Shown: piece by piece, positions 18,785 through 27,463 of the stretch | Layout: each line of letters starts with the position of its first letter | Position numbering within the stretch: the stretch's first letter is position 1 | Origin: Desulfosoma caldarium | GTDB taxonomy: Bacteria; Desulfobacterota; Syntrophobacteria; Syntrophobacterales; DSM-9756 | Assembly (NCBI RefSeq): GCF_003751385.1 | Contig: NZ_RJVA01000009.1 | Location: 496,001 to 560,000 of the forward strand | DNA: 64,000 nt | Direction of reading: 5' to 3' | Translations under genes and position numbers: made by a program | The notes under the pieces: generated by a model | What the model saw: the letters and a program-made list of their open reading frames with translations, nothing else | Database searches by the model: none | Told to the model about the DNA's origin: nothing

Positions 18785-20506
18785 TCATACGGCGATTTCA
18801 CGAGCCCAGTGGCGAAGAGTATCCACGGCGTCGGCTGAAGGCATCAGAAGTTCCAGGCACGCTTCCAAGCGGCGCCGCTGCGCCTCCACCACCGAAAGGA
18901 GGCTCGCTCGGTATTTTTCCGAAAGCTGTCGCGCGATTTTTTGAATTTCCGAATAGGCGAAGAGTTCCACCGCTCCCTTGGTCACAAAAGGCGCAATGGC
19001 CGCATCGATGACGGCGTCCACCACCGAAAGACCGCCCCCCACCGCCACTTCCAGGCTTAGTATCAAAAGGCCCCAAAGAACCGACGTGGAATAGATGCCC
19101 CATTTTTTCCCTTTGGGAATGTCTCGAGCCAGGTCCAGAAAAACCGTTTCCAGCCACTGAATGAGCTGTTCCTGTTCGTGATAGACATGCTGGCTGATTT
19201 CCTCGGGGGTCATGAGCACACCCGGTTGAATGACGGCCTGGTGCATGGGGCTTTCGGGCCGATTGGGTACCGTCTCTTCCAGAACCCTTCGCCCGTAACG
19301 TTGCACGGCGCTTTGAATACCGCTGAGATCCATGCGATTCCTGATCCGCTGCAAGGCTTCGGCACGGTCCGGATAGGGTTCGAAAGACATGAGCCCCAGA
19401 AAGCGCAGCGGAGCCGTGACCCACCGCGAAAGCCAACGCCTCGGGCCTGCCAACACATCATAACGGGAAAACAGAGCGCGAATTTCAGCTTGAAGATAAG
19501 ATCGAGTCTCTGAAGAAAAGCGTCGATGCTGATCATCGACGATCTCGGCCACGGCGTCTTCCGCATAGTGGCGCAGTTTTTCTTTCCATCGCTGTGCCTG
19601 AAGATGTTCCTTGGAAATGACGTCCAATACCCTTTCCAGGCGGCGCCTTAAAGCCTCTTTCCTTTGCGCCATCCAAGAAGTGCGCCTTTGCGGGGTCTGC
19701 AGGGCCCTCATCGTCTCTTGCAGAGCTCGCACAAAAGCCTGAAATGCGGCTTCCTGTTGCAGGGCCTCCACAGGATTGGAAGAAACCCAAGGCAAGAGCC
19801 ACAGAGCTCCCTCTGGCACCGAGGTTTCTCGCTCCAGAATGTCGCTCACGTCTTCTTCACGGAATTCCCCGCCCATTTTATTGCACACCACAAGAACGTC
19901 TGTCCCTTCCGCCATCACTTTCTTAAGAAACTTGGAGGGCACATCGTCGGCGTACTTTTCCTGGCTCATCACAAAAACAACCACATCCGCCAAGCGCCAG
20001 AGGGTCTCCACAAGATTTCGATTGGCAATTTCCACACTGTCCACGTCGGGCGTGTCCATCAGGACGACGGACGCCCATTCTGGGCGCTGGTGAACCCACA
20101 GGTGAATCACTCCCGGCTCGCCCAACAACGGCGGTAAAGTTCGAGACGCATCCAACTGATGCGAGATGAAGCGAAATTCAGGAAAGGGGAAATCGGATTC
20201 CAGCGCAACTTGATCATGGACAAAACCAACGGCGCCTGCCGTCTTGGGCCTTTCCGCCCCGACGGCGCTCAAAACCGCTCCGCACACCGCATTAAAGACC
20301 GTGGACTTGCCGGTCCCCGTCCCTCCCATAAAAAAGACCCACACGAGCGGTGTCTTTTCCTTGTAGTGAAGCACATTGCGTTCCCGAACAAGAGCCTGAA
20401 CCTCTTCGGAAAGCCCGAGCCCCTCTTCGGTAAAACCCGGAAGGCGCAAAGTCTGCCATAACAAGGTGGGCGAAAGGTCCGCGTGCATCGAGTCGTTGAC
20501 GGCCAT
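18785..20506 (-). CDS. Dynamin-like membrane GTPase, second of a tandem pair by map position
   Basis: This protein has 573 residues if it starts at ATG 20504-20506. An ATG at 20569 would overlap the upstream gene by 25 bases and lacks a ribosome site; the chosen one has only a weak site. G-domain motifs: P-loop GGTGTGKST (61-69), G3 LMDTPDVDS, EKYAD shared with the adjacent GTPase, and G4 NKMG, where the usual NKxD aspartate is replaced by Gly. A long helical middle follows, then two hydrophobic segments (IYSTSVLWGLLILSLEVAVGG, and IDAAIAPFVTKGAVELF) and a helical tail. The altered G4 suggests changed nucleotide specificity or affinity. It is preceded by the DUF4126 gene and followed, after 271 bases, by the partner GTPase. 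Confidence 0.8.
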   Translation of the reverse strand: MAVNDSMHADLSPTLLWQTLRLPGFTEEGLGLSEEVQALVRERNVLHYKEKTPLVWVFFMGGTGTGKSTVFNAVCGAVLSAVGAERPKTAGAVGFVHDQVALESDFPFPEFRFISHQLDASRTLPPLLGEPGVIHLWVHQRPEWASVVLMDTPDVDSVEIANRNLVETLWRLADVVVFVMSQEKYADDVPSKFLKKVMAEGTDVLVVCNKMGGEFREEDVSDILERETSVPEGALWLLPWVSSNPVEALQQEAAFQAFVRALQETMRALQTPQRRTSWMAQRKEALRRRLERVLDVISKEHLQAQRWKEKLRHYAEDAVAEIVDDQHRRFSSETRSYLQAEIRALFSRYDVLAGPRRWLSRWVTAPLRFLGLMSFEPYPDRAEALQRIRNRMDLSGIQSAVQRYGRRVLEETVPNRPESPMHQAVIQPGVLMTPEEISQHVYHEQEQLIQWLETVFLDLARDIPKGKKWGIYSTSVLWGLLILSLEVAVGGGLSVVDAVIDAAIAPFVTKGAVELFAYSEIQKIARQLSEKYRASLLSVVEAQRRRLEACLELLMPSADAVDTLRHWAREIAV

Positions 20507-20544
20507 GAGATTTCTCGTCGACGGTGATAGGGAACAGTTTGTTA

Positions 20545-21519
20545 TCAAGGTTCCTTGGACATGACCCATGAAGATGGCAGGGTCTGTGCCAAATTACGGT
20601 ACACGGCCACGCCCCACGAGGAGCCGGCTTGATGAAAGAAGCAAGCGGAAAGAAATTTTCCCGACGATATACTCGTGCGCGTCACGTGGTCCTTGAGCAG
20701 TCTCAGGTGCCGTTTTCTGAAAAACTTTTGGTAAAAGAGCGTGGCGGCACGATTGGAAAGAATCATGTGCACGGAGGCGTAGCGAGGGACGCCGGGAACC
20801 CGCAGCGCATAGGCTCGTGACGCCCAGAGTATTTCTTCGCCGTCCTGGCGCACCGTCTCAAAGGCCACCTGCACCCATAGGGGAAGGTCCTTTGGAGGAT
20901 TGAGGGGCAATCGAGCGCCGAAAGCCGACCCGATGCGATGGCCCAAAGCCCTGACACCCATGAAGAGGACGCGACACAGCATGGGAAGCACCAGTAGGAC
21001 CCCCGCCACCAGAAGAAGGGTCAGAAAAAAGGTCCAACGTGGATGGCTCAGGGACATGTAGGCGTAGCCTATGGCAAAGAGGTCCTCCCCCACACTGAGC
21101 ACCGTATTGGAAAAGGGCTCGGGGCTTGCCTGCACCAGAAGCCGCGTGCCCACCTTGGTGAGATGGGCCGCCGACGCCAGGCTTGCCCCAATCATGAACG
21201 CAATGACTTCCAAGGCCGGTGAGCCTTCTCCCACCTGAAGGACAGCAAGGAGCGCCCCGCCTAAAGGACGAATCACCGTGTGCAGGGCATCCCAAAGGGT
21301 ATCCATGCCCGGAATCTTGTCGATGACGAATTCCACGACGTAGAGCACAACCGCCACAAAGATCACGGCATCATTGGCCAGCACCGACAGTTCCACGGGC
21401 AGGCCGTGCACAAGTCCATGTTTCAGGCACAAGCCCACCACGGCCACCGTGGCGTAAAGATTCACACCGCAAATGAACGAAAGCCCCAAAAGGGATCCCA
21501 ATTGCGCGATGGCGTCCAT
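20545..21519 (-). CDS. DUF4126 family integral membrane protein
   Basis: The 324 residues have AAAGGGG before the ATG. The N-terminal 200 residues have several membrane helices and match DUF4126 proteins (FICGVNLYATVAVVGLCLKHG; a central amphipathic stretch IDKIPGMDTLWDALHTVIRPLGG; IGASLASAAHLTKVGTRLL). The C-terminal third is soluble and basic, which is longer than I expect for the family. No enzymatic function is known. It is the first gene of the minus-strand GTPase/ppiD cluster and may be the membrane partner of the GTPases (inference from order only). Confidence 0.8.
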   Translation of the reverse strand: MDAIAQLGSLLGLSFICGVNLYATVAVVGLCLKHGLVHGLPVELSVLANDAVIFVAVVLYVVEFVIDKIPGMDTLWDALHTVIRPLGGALLAVLQVGEGSPALEVIAFMIGASLASAAHLTKVGTRLLVQASPEPFSNTVLSVGEDLFAIGYAYMSLSHPRWTFFLTLLLVAGVLLVLPMLCRVLFMGVRALGHRIGSAFGARLPLNPPKDLPLWVQVAFETVRQDGEEILWASRAYALRVPGVPRYASVHMILSNRAATLFYQKFFRKRHLRLLKDHVTRTSISSGKFLSACFFHQAGSSWGVAVYRNLAQTLPSSWVMSKEP

Positions 21520-21606
21520 GCTTGCCCCTTTCTCTTTTTTTCATTTCATCCTAGGGCGTTTGCGCTTCCCTGGCAAGGTGCGATTCCCACAACATGCACA
21601 GCGGCT

Positions 21607-21634
21607 TTGAAAAAACATGGTGTTCCTGTAGTAT
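21607..21634 (+). promoter_or_regulatory. Possible sigma70-type promoter for the yhaM-tmk-holB-ricT-metG operon
   Basis: TTGAAA (21607-21612), a 16-base spacer and TAGTAT (21629-21634) lie upstream of the operon. Transcription would begin near 21641, leaving a leader of about 80 bases that contains the hairpin at 21679-21701. The match is moderate. Confidence 0.35.
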
Positions 21635-21678
21635 GGCTGTGAGGGTCTGCTTAAAGGAATGAAACAATTCACCTCTTA

Positions 21679-21701
21679 CCCCGCCGGGCACGGCGGGGTT
21701 T
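21679..21701 (+). terminator. Terminator-like hairpin in the leader of the yhaM-metG operon
   Basis: A perfect 7-bp GC stem (CCCCGCC with GGCGGGG), a 6-base loop and a short TTT lie 21 bases before the first start codon. The gene to the left runs away on the other strand, so this hairpin is in the leader of the plus-strand operon. That suggests attenuation or a protective 5' hairpin rather than ordinary termination. Confidence 0.5.
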
Positions 21702-21722
21702 CGTGAAAAAGGCACAGGGTTC

Positions 21723-22826
21723 ATGGCCAAGGACGTTTTTCAAACGAAAAAGACTTCGCCGATGCAGTGCGTTGCGGACATCGGTCCGAACCAAGACGTG
21801 GTCGGCATCTTTGCCGTGGAAGAAAAGCAGCTGCGCACAACCAAGAACGGCAAGCCGTTTCTGACCCTGAAGCTTCGCGACAAAACCGGTTCCGTCACCG
21901 CTCGCTTATGGGAAAACGCAGCAGAAACCGCGCAAAGTCTGGCAGGGCACCGGGTGCTTCGCATTCAAGGACGCAGCGAACTGTTTCGAGACGAACTGCA
22001 GATTCACGTGCAGACCGTGCAGGCGGTGCCTGAAAAGGAGGTAAATCCTTCGGATTTTCTTCCCGTCTGCCCCCGGGACGTGAAAGAAATGTGGCGGGAG
22101 TTCTCCGGACTGCTTCAAGGGTTGACACGGAAACCTCACCGAGAACTGGTACAGTCTTTTTTAGCCGACAAGCCCCTCATGCAACGCTTTCGCAAAGCCC
22201 CGGGGGCCAAATCCGTCCATCACGCCTATCTCGGCGGCCTTTTGGAACATACCGTCGGCGTCATGCGACTCGCGAGCCTCATTGCCGATGTGTACCCGCG
22301 CCTGGACCGGGATCTGCTGCTTTTGGGCGCTTTCCTTCATGACATCGGCAAAATTTATGAGTACACCTATGATCTCGTCATCGATTATTCGGATGTGGGC
22401 CGATTGGTGGGTCACATGGTCCTGGGAGTGGAAATCCTCAATGCCAAGCTCATGGTCTGCAAGGGTTTTCCTGAAGAAACCGCCATGGTGCTCAAGCACT
22501 TGATCCTCAGCCACCACGGAGAAACCGAATACGGCGCTGTACAAAAGCCCATGACGCGAGAAGCTCTGGCCTTGCATCTTGCCGATGACCTGGACGCACG
22601 CATGAACAGTGTGGATGAAATTCTGTCCAAGAGCGACGATCCCGAATCCGCATGGACGGCCTACCAACAACTTTACGGAAGGTACTTCTACAAAGGGTCT
22701 CGAACCGAGGCTTCCCTGATGGAAACGGGTTCGGCCCTTTCCCAGAACAGTGCCGGGCGCGAAAAAGTTCAGCTGCCCCTGTGGCCCGAGGGCTTGGCAA
22801 AAGGCCTAAGCCATGACGATGCATGA
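21723..22826 (+). CDS. OB-fold plus HD-domain 3'-5' exoribonuclease, YhaM-like
   Basis: This 367-residue cytosolic phosphohydrolase-type nuclease has an N-terminal OB-fold (about 20-105: KNGKPFLTLKLRDKTGSVTARLWENA) and an HD domain (about 160-300) with SVHHAYLGGLLEHTVGVMRL, the metal-binding FLHDIGKI, HMVLG and ILSHHGE motifs. That order is typical of YhaM (CbfI) 3'-5' exonucleases active on RNA and single-stranded DNA. The short tail is not conserved. It is the first gene of a tightly packed operon; its end overlaps tmk by 14 bases. Its exact substrate here is unproven. Confidence 0.88.
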   Translation: MAKDVFQTKKTSPMQCVADIGPNQDVVGIFAVEEKQLRTTKNGKPFLTLKLRDKTGSVTARLWENAAETAQSLAGHRVLRIQGRSELFRDELQIHVQTVQAVPEKEVNPSDFLPVCPRDVKEMWREFSGLLQGLTRKPHRELVQSFLADKPLMQRFRKAPGAKSVHHAYLGGLLEHTVGVMRLASLIADVYPRLDRDLLLLGAFLHDIGKIYEYTYDLVIDYSDVGRLVGHMVLGVEILNAKLMVCKGFPEETAMVLKHLILSHHGETEYGAVQKPMTREALALHLADDLDARMNSVDEILSKSDDPESAWTAYQQLYGRYFYKGSRTEASLMETGSALSQNSAGREKVQLPLWPEGLAKGLSHDDA

Positions 22827-23487
22827 ATCTTTCGCCCTGGGCGTCTTTCTCAGTGTGGAAGGCCTGGATGGATCAGGCAAGACCACGATTTTGCCTCATG
22901 TGCGCCGCTGGATCGAAGAACGGGGCCACTCGGTGCGGCTCATTCGAGAACCGGGTGGCACAAAGTTGGGGGAAAGAATCCGCGAGCTGCTTTTGGACCC
23001 CGGCCTTGCCCCCATGGATCCATGGGCGGAAGTGTGTCTCTATGTGGCGAGTCAGGCGCAGCAGGTCCGAGACATCATCGTGCCCTGTTTGGAACAGGGA
23101 ATCTGGGTCCTTGCCGACCGCTTTCGGGATGCCACCGTGGCGTACCAAGGCTGGGGCCGAGAGCTCGGCGCCGATCGCGTGAAAGACCTTCAAGACCTGG
23201 TGCTCGGCCCCTTGTTTCCGCACCTAACCGTGCTCCTGGACTGTGACGTGGCGGTGGCTTGGCATCGCGTGGCCAAACGCGCCACGTCTCGCGATCGATT
23301 GGAACAGGAAGCCAGGCCGTTCATGGAAAAGGTGCGCCAAGGTTATCTGGACCTGGCCCGACAGTACCCGCAGCGTTTCGTGGTCATCGACGCCACACAG
23401 CCCCTGGCAAAGGTTTTCCAGGACGTCACGGCCGTCCTTGAAGCCACATGGACCTCAGGGCTATCAGGCGGCCGAGGTGGAATGTGA
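22813..23487 (+). CDS. tmk: Thymidylate kinase
   Basis: Phosphorylates dTMP to dTDP for DNA synthesis. The 224 residues show P-loop GLDGSGKTT, LIREPGGTKLGERIR, the dTMP-binding ADRFRDATVAYQGWGR (Tyr to Phe in the DRY position, and Ala for the usual Ser), and a lid sequence ATSRDRLEQE. An AAAAGG ribosome site precedes the ATG, and the start overlaps the YhaM-like gene, which implies translational coupling. holB follows after three bases. Confidence 0.95.
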   Translation: MTMHESFALGVFLSVEGLDGSGKTTILPHVRRWIEERGHSVRLIREPGGTKLGERIRELLLDPGLAPMDPWAEVCLYVASQAQQVRDIIVPCLEQGIWVLADRFRDATVAYQGWGRELGADRVKDLQDLVLGPLFPHLTVLLDCDVAVAWHRVAKRATSRDRLEQEARPFMEKVRQGYLDLARQYPQRFVVIDATQPLAKVFQDVTAVLEATWTSGLSGGRGGM

Positions 23488-23490
23488 GCC

Positions 23491-24567
23491 ATGTTCAGTC
23501 CAGAAGGCTTGACCGCACAACCTCAGGCCCAGCGCATGCTTTTGCGCATGATGCACGAAGGTAGACTGCCCCATGCCGTGCTGCTCACGGGCATACCCGG
23601 CATCGGCAAAAAAGCCTTGGCCTTGGAATGCGCCAAGGCCGTCAACTGCCTCTCGCCCCGCACAAAGGAATCCGTCATGCATGGCGGCGCTTCGGCCATG
23701 GCCTGCGGACAGTGCCTTTCCTGCACCAAGATTGCCCGCGGAGTACACCCCGATGTGCTGCTCATCGCCAAGGATGGAGCCTCCATCAAGCTGGGTCAAA
23801 TTCGAGACCTGAAGGAACGCTGCCGCGTCCACCCTTACGAAGGGAAAAGGCGTGTGATGATTCTCGAAGACTGCCAGGATCTCACGGAAGAAGCCTCCAA
23901 TGCTTTGCTCAAGATTCTGGAAGAACCTCCCGCGTCAAACCTTTTCCTCCTTCTGGCGCCGGAACCCTACAGCCTCATGCCCACCATCGTCTCCCGCTGC
24001 TGCCATCTTCGATGCCGCCCTCTGGATCCTCAAAACGTGGCGGCCGTGCTGCAGAACCAATTGTCCCTCAATCCCCAAGCCGCCGCTCGGCTTGCCCAAT
24101 TGAGTTTCGGAAGCCTGGACAGAGCCCGCACCTGGGCTCAAGAACACCTTTTGGAACGCATGGAAACCGTCATGGATCGTCTGGACAAACTGCTTCGGTG
24201 TTCCATGATCGAGTTTTTTCAGGAGGTGGCCCAATGGGCCAAAGAAACGGAAAACTTGGAACAAGACCTAGAATGTATTAAGTTCGCTGTGCGCGAGATT
24301 TTGTGGAACACCGTGGCATCGTCTGCAAAGGGACCGGGTGCCGCAGGTGCCCCAAAGCATCGCACACCGTGGAATCAACTTCCTGTGGCAAACCTGCTGC
24401 ACGTACTCGAGGTCTTGGAAACAGCCGCTCAGCACCTTCGAGCTCACGCGGCCAAACAGCTCTTGCTGGAAGCCGTGTGCTTGAAGATTAAGGATGTGAT
24501 CTATGGACAAGGTGGAAAGGGTTATCGGTATCCGTTTCCGAGAGGGAGGAAAAATCTATTATTTTGA
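23491..24567 (+). CDS. holB: DNA polymerase III delta-prime subunit
   Basis: This clamp-loader subunit of the replicative polymerase has 358 residues. It has an AAA+ domain with Walker A-type GIPGIGKK, a zinc-binding ACGQCLSC, the sensor region RVMILEDCQDLTEEASNALLKILEEPP and the SRC motif PTIVSRCCHLRCRPL. Clamp-loader-type C-terminal helices follow, with less conservation. Tmk-HolB-RicT-MetG is a conserved bacterial order. The last 65 bases overlap the next gene in another frame, an unusually long overlap; the final 21 or so residues of HolB are therefore probably a recent extension. Confidence 0.93.
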   Translation: MFSPEGLTAQPQAQRMLLRMMHEGRLPHAVLLTGIPGIGKKALALECAKAVNCLSPRTKESVMHGGASAMACGQCLSCTKIARGVHPDVLLIAKDGASIKLGQIRDLKERCRVHPYEGKRRVMILEDCQDLTEEASNALLKILEEPPASNLFLLLAPEPYSLMPTIVSRCCHLRCRPLDPQNVAAVLQNQLSLNPQAAARLAQLSFGSLDRARTWAQEHLLERMETVMDRLDKLLRCSMIEFFQEVAQWAKETENLEQDLECIKFAVREILWNTVASSAKGPGAAGAPKHRTPWNQLPVANLLHVLEVLETAAQHLRAHAAKQLLLEAVCLKIKDVIYGQGGKGYRYPFPRGRKNLLF

Positions 24568-25408
24568 CCCGGGACCATGGAACGTTCGCAAAGGGGATTA
24601 CGTGGTGGTGCACACCGAGCAAGGAATCGGCCTGGGGGAAGTGATGGAGGGGCCGTTTGTCAAAAACCCGGACGTGCATCCCAAGGACATCAAACCCATT
24701 GAACGCCCGGCCAATCCCGAGGAAATCGAAAAGCACTTTGACAACATGCGCTATGAAGAGGAGGCGGAAAGGTTTTGTTTGGAACGCATTCAGGAACTGA
24801 ATTTGCCCATGAACCTCGTGGATGTGGAATGCTTTTTCGACCGATCTAAGATCATTTTTTACTTTACGGCGGAGACGCGCGTGGATTTTCGAGAACTGGT
24901 CAAGGCCCTGGTTCGGCGGTTTCGCACCCGCGTGGAACTGCGACAAATCGGCGTGCGCAACCAAGCCAAGATGGTCGGGGGTCTAGGCACATGCGGAAGG
25001 CCTTTGTGCTGCGCCACATTTTTGCGCTCCTTTCATCCCGTATCCATCAAGATGGCCAAGGAACAGAACCTGAGCCTCAATCCAGGAAAGATTTCCGGGG
25101 CTTGCGGCCGGCTCATGTGCTGCCTGCAGTATGAATACGAAGTCTATCGGCAATACAAGCAAGGAATGCCCAAGCTGGGCAAGAAGGTGGACACGCCCAA
25201 GGGTCGAGGCAAAGTGATCCGTCAAAACGTCTGGGACCGCACCATCACCGTGCTGCTGGAAAGCGGAGAAGAACTCGAGATCTCTTACGGGCCTTTACCG
25301 GATGAAACCCACAGTCTACCCCCATGCCGTCGCCACGGTGAAATCCCGCCGCCCGGGGATCAGAAACCCCCAGAGGCCACCGACATGAAAGAGGGCAACG
25401 ACAAGTAA
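24503..25408 (+). CDS. ricT: PSP1-domain protein, RicT/YaaT family
   Basis: This 301-residue member of the PSP1 C-terminal domain family has an N-terminal KOW-like fold (GKIYYFDPGPWNVRKGDYVVV), the PSP1 core with FYFTAETRVDFRELVKAL, and two conserved cysteine pairs in GTCGRPLCCATFL and GACGRLMCCLQYEYEVY. In Bacillus subtilis, RicT with RicA and RicF binds Fe-S clusters and guides RNase Y in mRNA maturation; whether that holds in this organism is unknown. The tail (about 265-301) is Pro-rich and charged. AAGGA lies eight bases before the start, inside the holB frame. Placement between holB and metG is typical. Confidence 0.92.
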   Translation: MDKVERVIGIRFREGGKIYYFDPGPWNVRKGDYVVVHTEQGIGLGEVMEGPFVKNPDVHPKDIKPIERPANPEEIEKHFDNMRYEEEAERFCLERIQELNLPMNLVDVECFFDRSKIIFYFTAETRVDFRELVKALVRRFRTRVELRQIGVRNQAKMVGGLGTCGRPLCCATFLRSFHPVSIKMAKEQNLSLNPGKISGACGRLMCCLQYEYEVYRQYKQGMPKLGKKVDTPKGRGKVIRQNVWDRTITVLLESGEELEISYGPLPDETHSLPPCRRHGEIPPPGDQKPPEATDMKEGNDK

Positions 25409-25426
25409 AGAGAAGGATTCTAAGAC

Positions 25427-27391
25427 ATGGATCAACGTTTTTACATCACGACACCCATCTACTACGTCAACGCAGAACCTCATATCGGCCACGCGTACAC
25501 GACCATCGTCGCCGATGTGCTCAACCGCTTTTACCGCCTCATGGGCTTTGAGACCTACTTCCTCACGGGAACCGACGAGCACGGGGACAAAATCGTTCAG
25601 GCGGCCGAAGCTGCCGGCACGGATCCCAAAAGCTATGCCGATCGCATCAGCGCCATGTTTCGAGAAACGTGGCCCCGGCTCAACATCAGCCACGACGATT
25701 TCATTCGCACCACGGAACCGCGCCATGGGCGCGTCGTGCAACTCATCCTTCAGAAAGTCTACGAGAAGGGCGATATTTATTTTGACACGTATCGAGGACG
25801 TTATTGCGTGGGCTGTGAACGCTTCATCACCGACCGGGAATTGGTGGACGGCAAATGCCCCGACCACGACACGCCACCCGTGGAACGGGAAGAGGCCAAC
25901 TACTTTTTTCGCATGAGCGCCTATCAGGAGTGGCTCATCGAACATATCGAAAAGAACCCGGACTTCATTCGACCAGAACGCTACAAAAACGAAGTGTTGG
26001 CCTTCTTGCGAGAGCCCTTGGAAGACTTGTGCATCTCGAGGCCTCGAGAGCGCCTGAGCTGGGGAATTCCGTTGCCCTTTGACGAACGGTTCGTCACTTA
26101 CGTGTGGTTCGACGCTCTGATCAATTACGTGTCGGGCTTAGGCTATCCCGACGGCCACCTTTTTAAAAAGTTCTGGCCCGTCGCCCAACACCTTATCGCC
26201 AAAGACATTTTGAAACCGCACGGCATCTACTGGCCCATCATGCTCAAAGCCGCCGGCATCGAACCCTATCGGCATCTCAATGTCCACGGGTATTGGAAAA
26301 TCAACGAAGGCAAAATGAGCAAAAGTCGTGGCACGGTGGTGCGGCCTTTGGACCTGGCGCCCACGTACGGGCTGGATGCGTTTCGCTATTTTCTGCTTCG
26401 AGAAATGGTCTTTGGGCTGGATGCCAATTTTAGCGAAGACGCCCTCGTGCAGCGCCTCAACGCCGATCTAGCCAATGATTTGGGCAATCTTTTCAGCCGC
26501 ACTTTGGCCATGACCAGCCGATACTTCGGCGGTCTGGTGCCGCCTTTTGGAGACCCGGAACAACCTGAGGACATGGAACTTCGGCATCTTTTGGAACAGG
26601 CCGTGACCCGTTACCAAGAAGAGATTCCTCAGCTGGCTTTTCACAAAGCCCTCATGGCTATCTGGGACGTCATCAACGCGGCCAATAAATACATCGACCG
26701 CACGGCCCCCTGGAACCTGGCCAAAAACGCGGCGCACCGTGGTCGCCTCCAACGGGTCCTGCGCACACTGCTCGAAGTGAACAAGACCGTGGCCGTGCTT
26801 CTCGCCCCCTTTATGCCCGAAACGGCCGAAAAAATGCTTTCGCGCCTGGGTGTGGCCTGCGCGGCCTTGAATGTGCGCCTGGACCGCGATGCCGCATGGG
26901 GAAGCCTTTCCGAGGGACAGGCCGTGGAAAAAGGCCAAGCCCTCTTTCCACGAGTGGACGCGAAAAAACATGACGTCACAGAAAAACTTTCGTCCAAAAA
27001 ACCTGAACCAGCCGCCGTGGGGTCTTCACCACCCAAGGCGACGTCGGAAACACCCGCAGGTTGCCCGGACAGCTTGATCGGCATCGAGGAATTTCAGCGC
27101 CTGGATCTTCGAGTGGGCGTGGTGCTGGCGGCACAACGCATTCCCAAATCCAAGAAACTCGTGCAGCTGACGGTGGATACCGGGGAAAAGCGGCAGGTCG
27201 TAGCCGGCATCGGCGAACACTACGCCGTGGATGAACTCGTGGGAAAAACCGTCATCCTCGTCGCCAACCTCAAGCCCGCGCGACTGATGGGTGTGGAATC
27301 CCAAGGCATGATTCTGGCCGCCCATGACCCGAAAGGCTTACGGCTCATCACCACGGACGCTCCCGCCGCTCCGGGATCCAAAGTCTCTTAA
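25427..27391 (+). CDS. metG: Methionyl-tRNA synthetase
   Basis: Charges tRNA-Met. The 654 residues comprise the catalytic Rossmann fold with the HIGH-type motif YVNAEPHIGHAYT near residue 20, a zinc knuckle (CVGCE and a later CPDH), GKMSKSRGTV (KMSKS loop) near 300, an anticodon-binding helical domain, and a C-terminal tRNA-binding OB domain (about 548-654: FQRLDLRVGVVLAAQRIPKS, ESQGMILAAHD) joined by a Pro/Lys-rich linker. The C-terminal domain supports dimerisation in homologues. It is the last gene of the operon, converging on tupC. Confidence 0.97.
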   Translation: MDQRFYITTPIYYVNAEPHIGHAYTTIVADVLNRFYRLMGFETYFLTGTDEHGDKIVQAAEAAGTDPKSYADRISAMFRETWPRLNISHDDFIRTTEPRHGRVVQLILQKVYEKGDIYFDTYRGRYCVGCERFITDRELVDGKCPDHDTPPVEREEANYFFRMSAYQEWLIEHIEKNPDFIRPERYKNEVLAFLREPLEDLCISRPRERLSWGIPLPFDERFVTYVWFDALINYVSGLGYPDGHLFKKFWPVAQHLIAKDILKPHGIYWPIMLKAAGIEPYRHLNVHGYWKINEGKMSKSRGTVVRPLDLAPTYGLDAFRYFLLREMVFGLDANFSEDALVQRLNADLANDLGNLFSRTLAMTSRYFGGLVPPFGDPEQPEDMELRHLLEQAVTRYQEEIPQLAFHKALMAIWDVINAANKYIDRTAPWNLAKNAAHRGRLQRVLRTLLEVNKTVAVLLAPFMPETAEKMLSRLGVACAALNVRLDRDAAWGSLSEGQAVEKGQALFPRVDAKKHDVTEKLSSKKPEPAAVGSSPPKATSETPAGCPDSLIGIEEFQRLDLRVGVVLAAQRIPKSKKLVQLTVDTGEKRQVVAGIGEHYAVDELVGKTVILVANLKPARLMGVESQGMILAAHDPKGLRLITTDAPAAPGSKVS

Positions 27392-27463
27392 CCCAAACGC
27401 CGCCGCAGGGTGACATCACGGCCGGCCCCGGCATGTTCACAAAGCGCTCTGCAGCCCTTTCTC

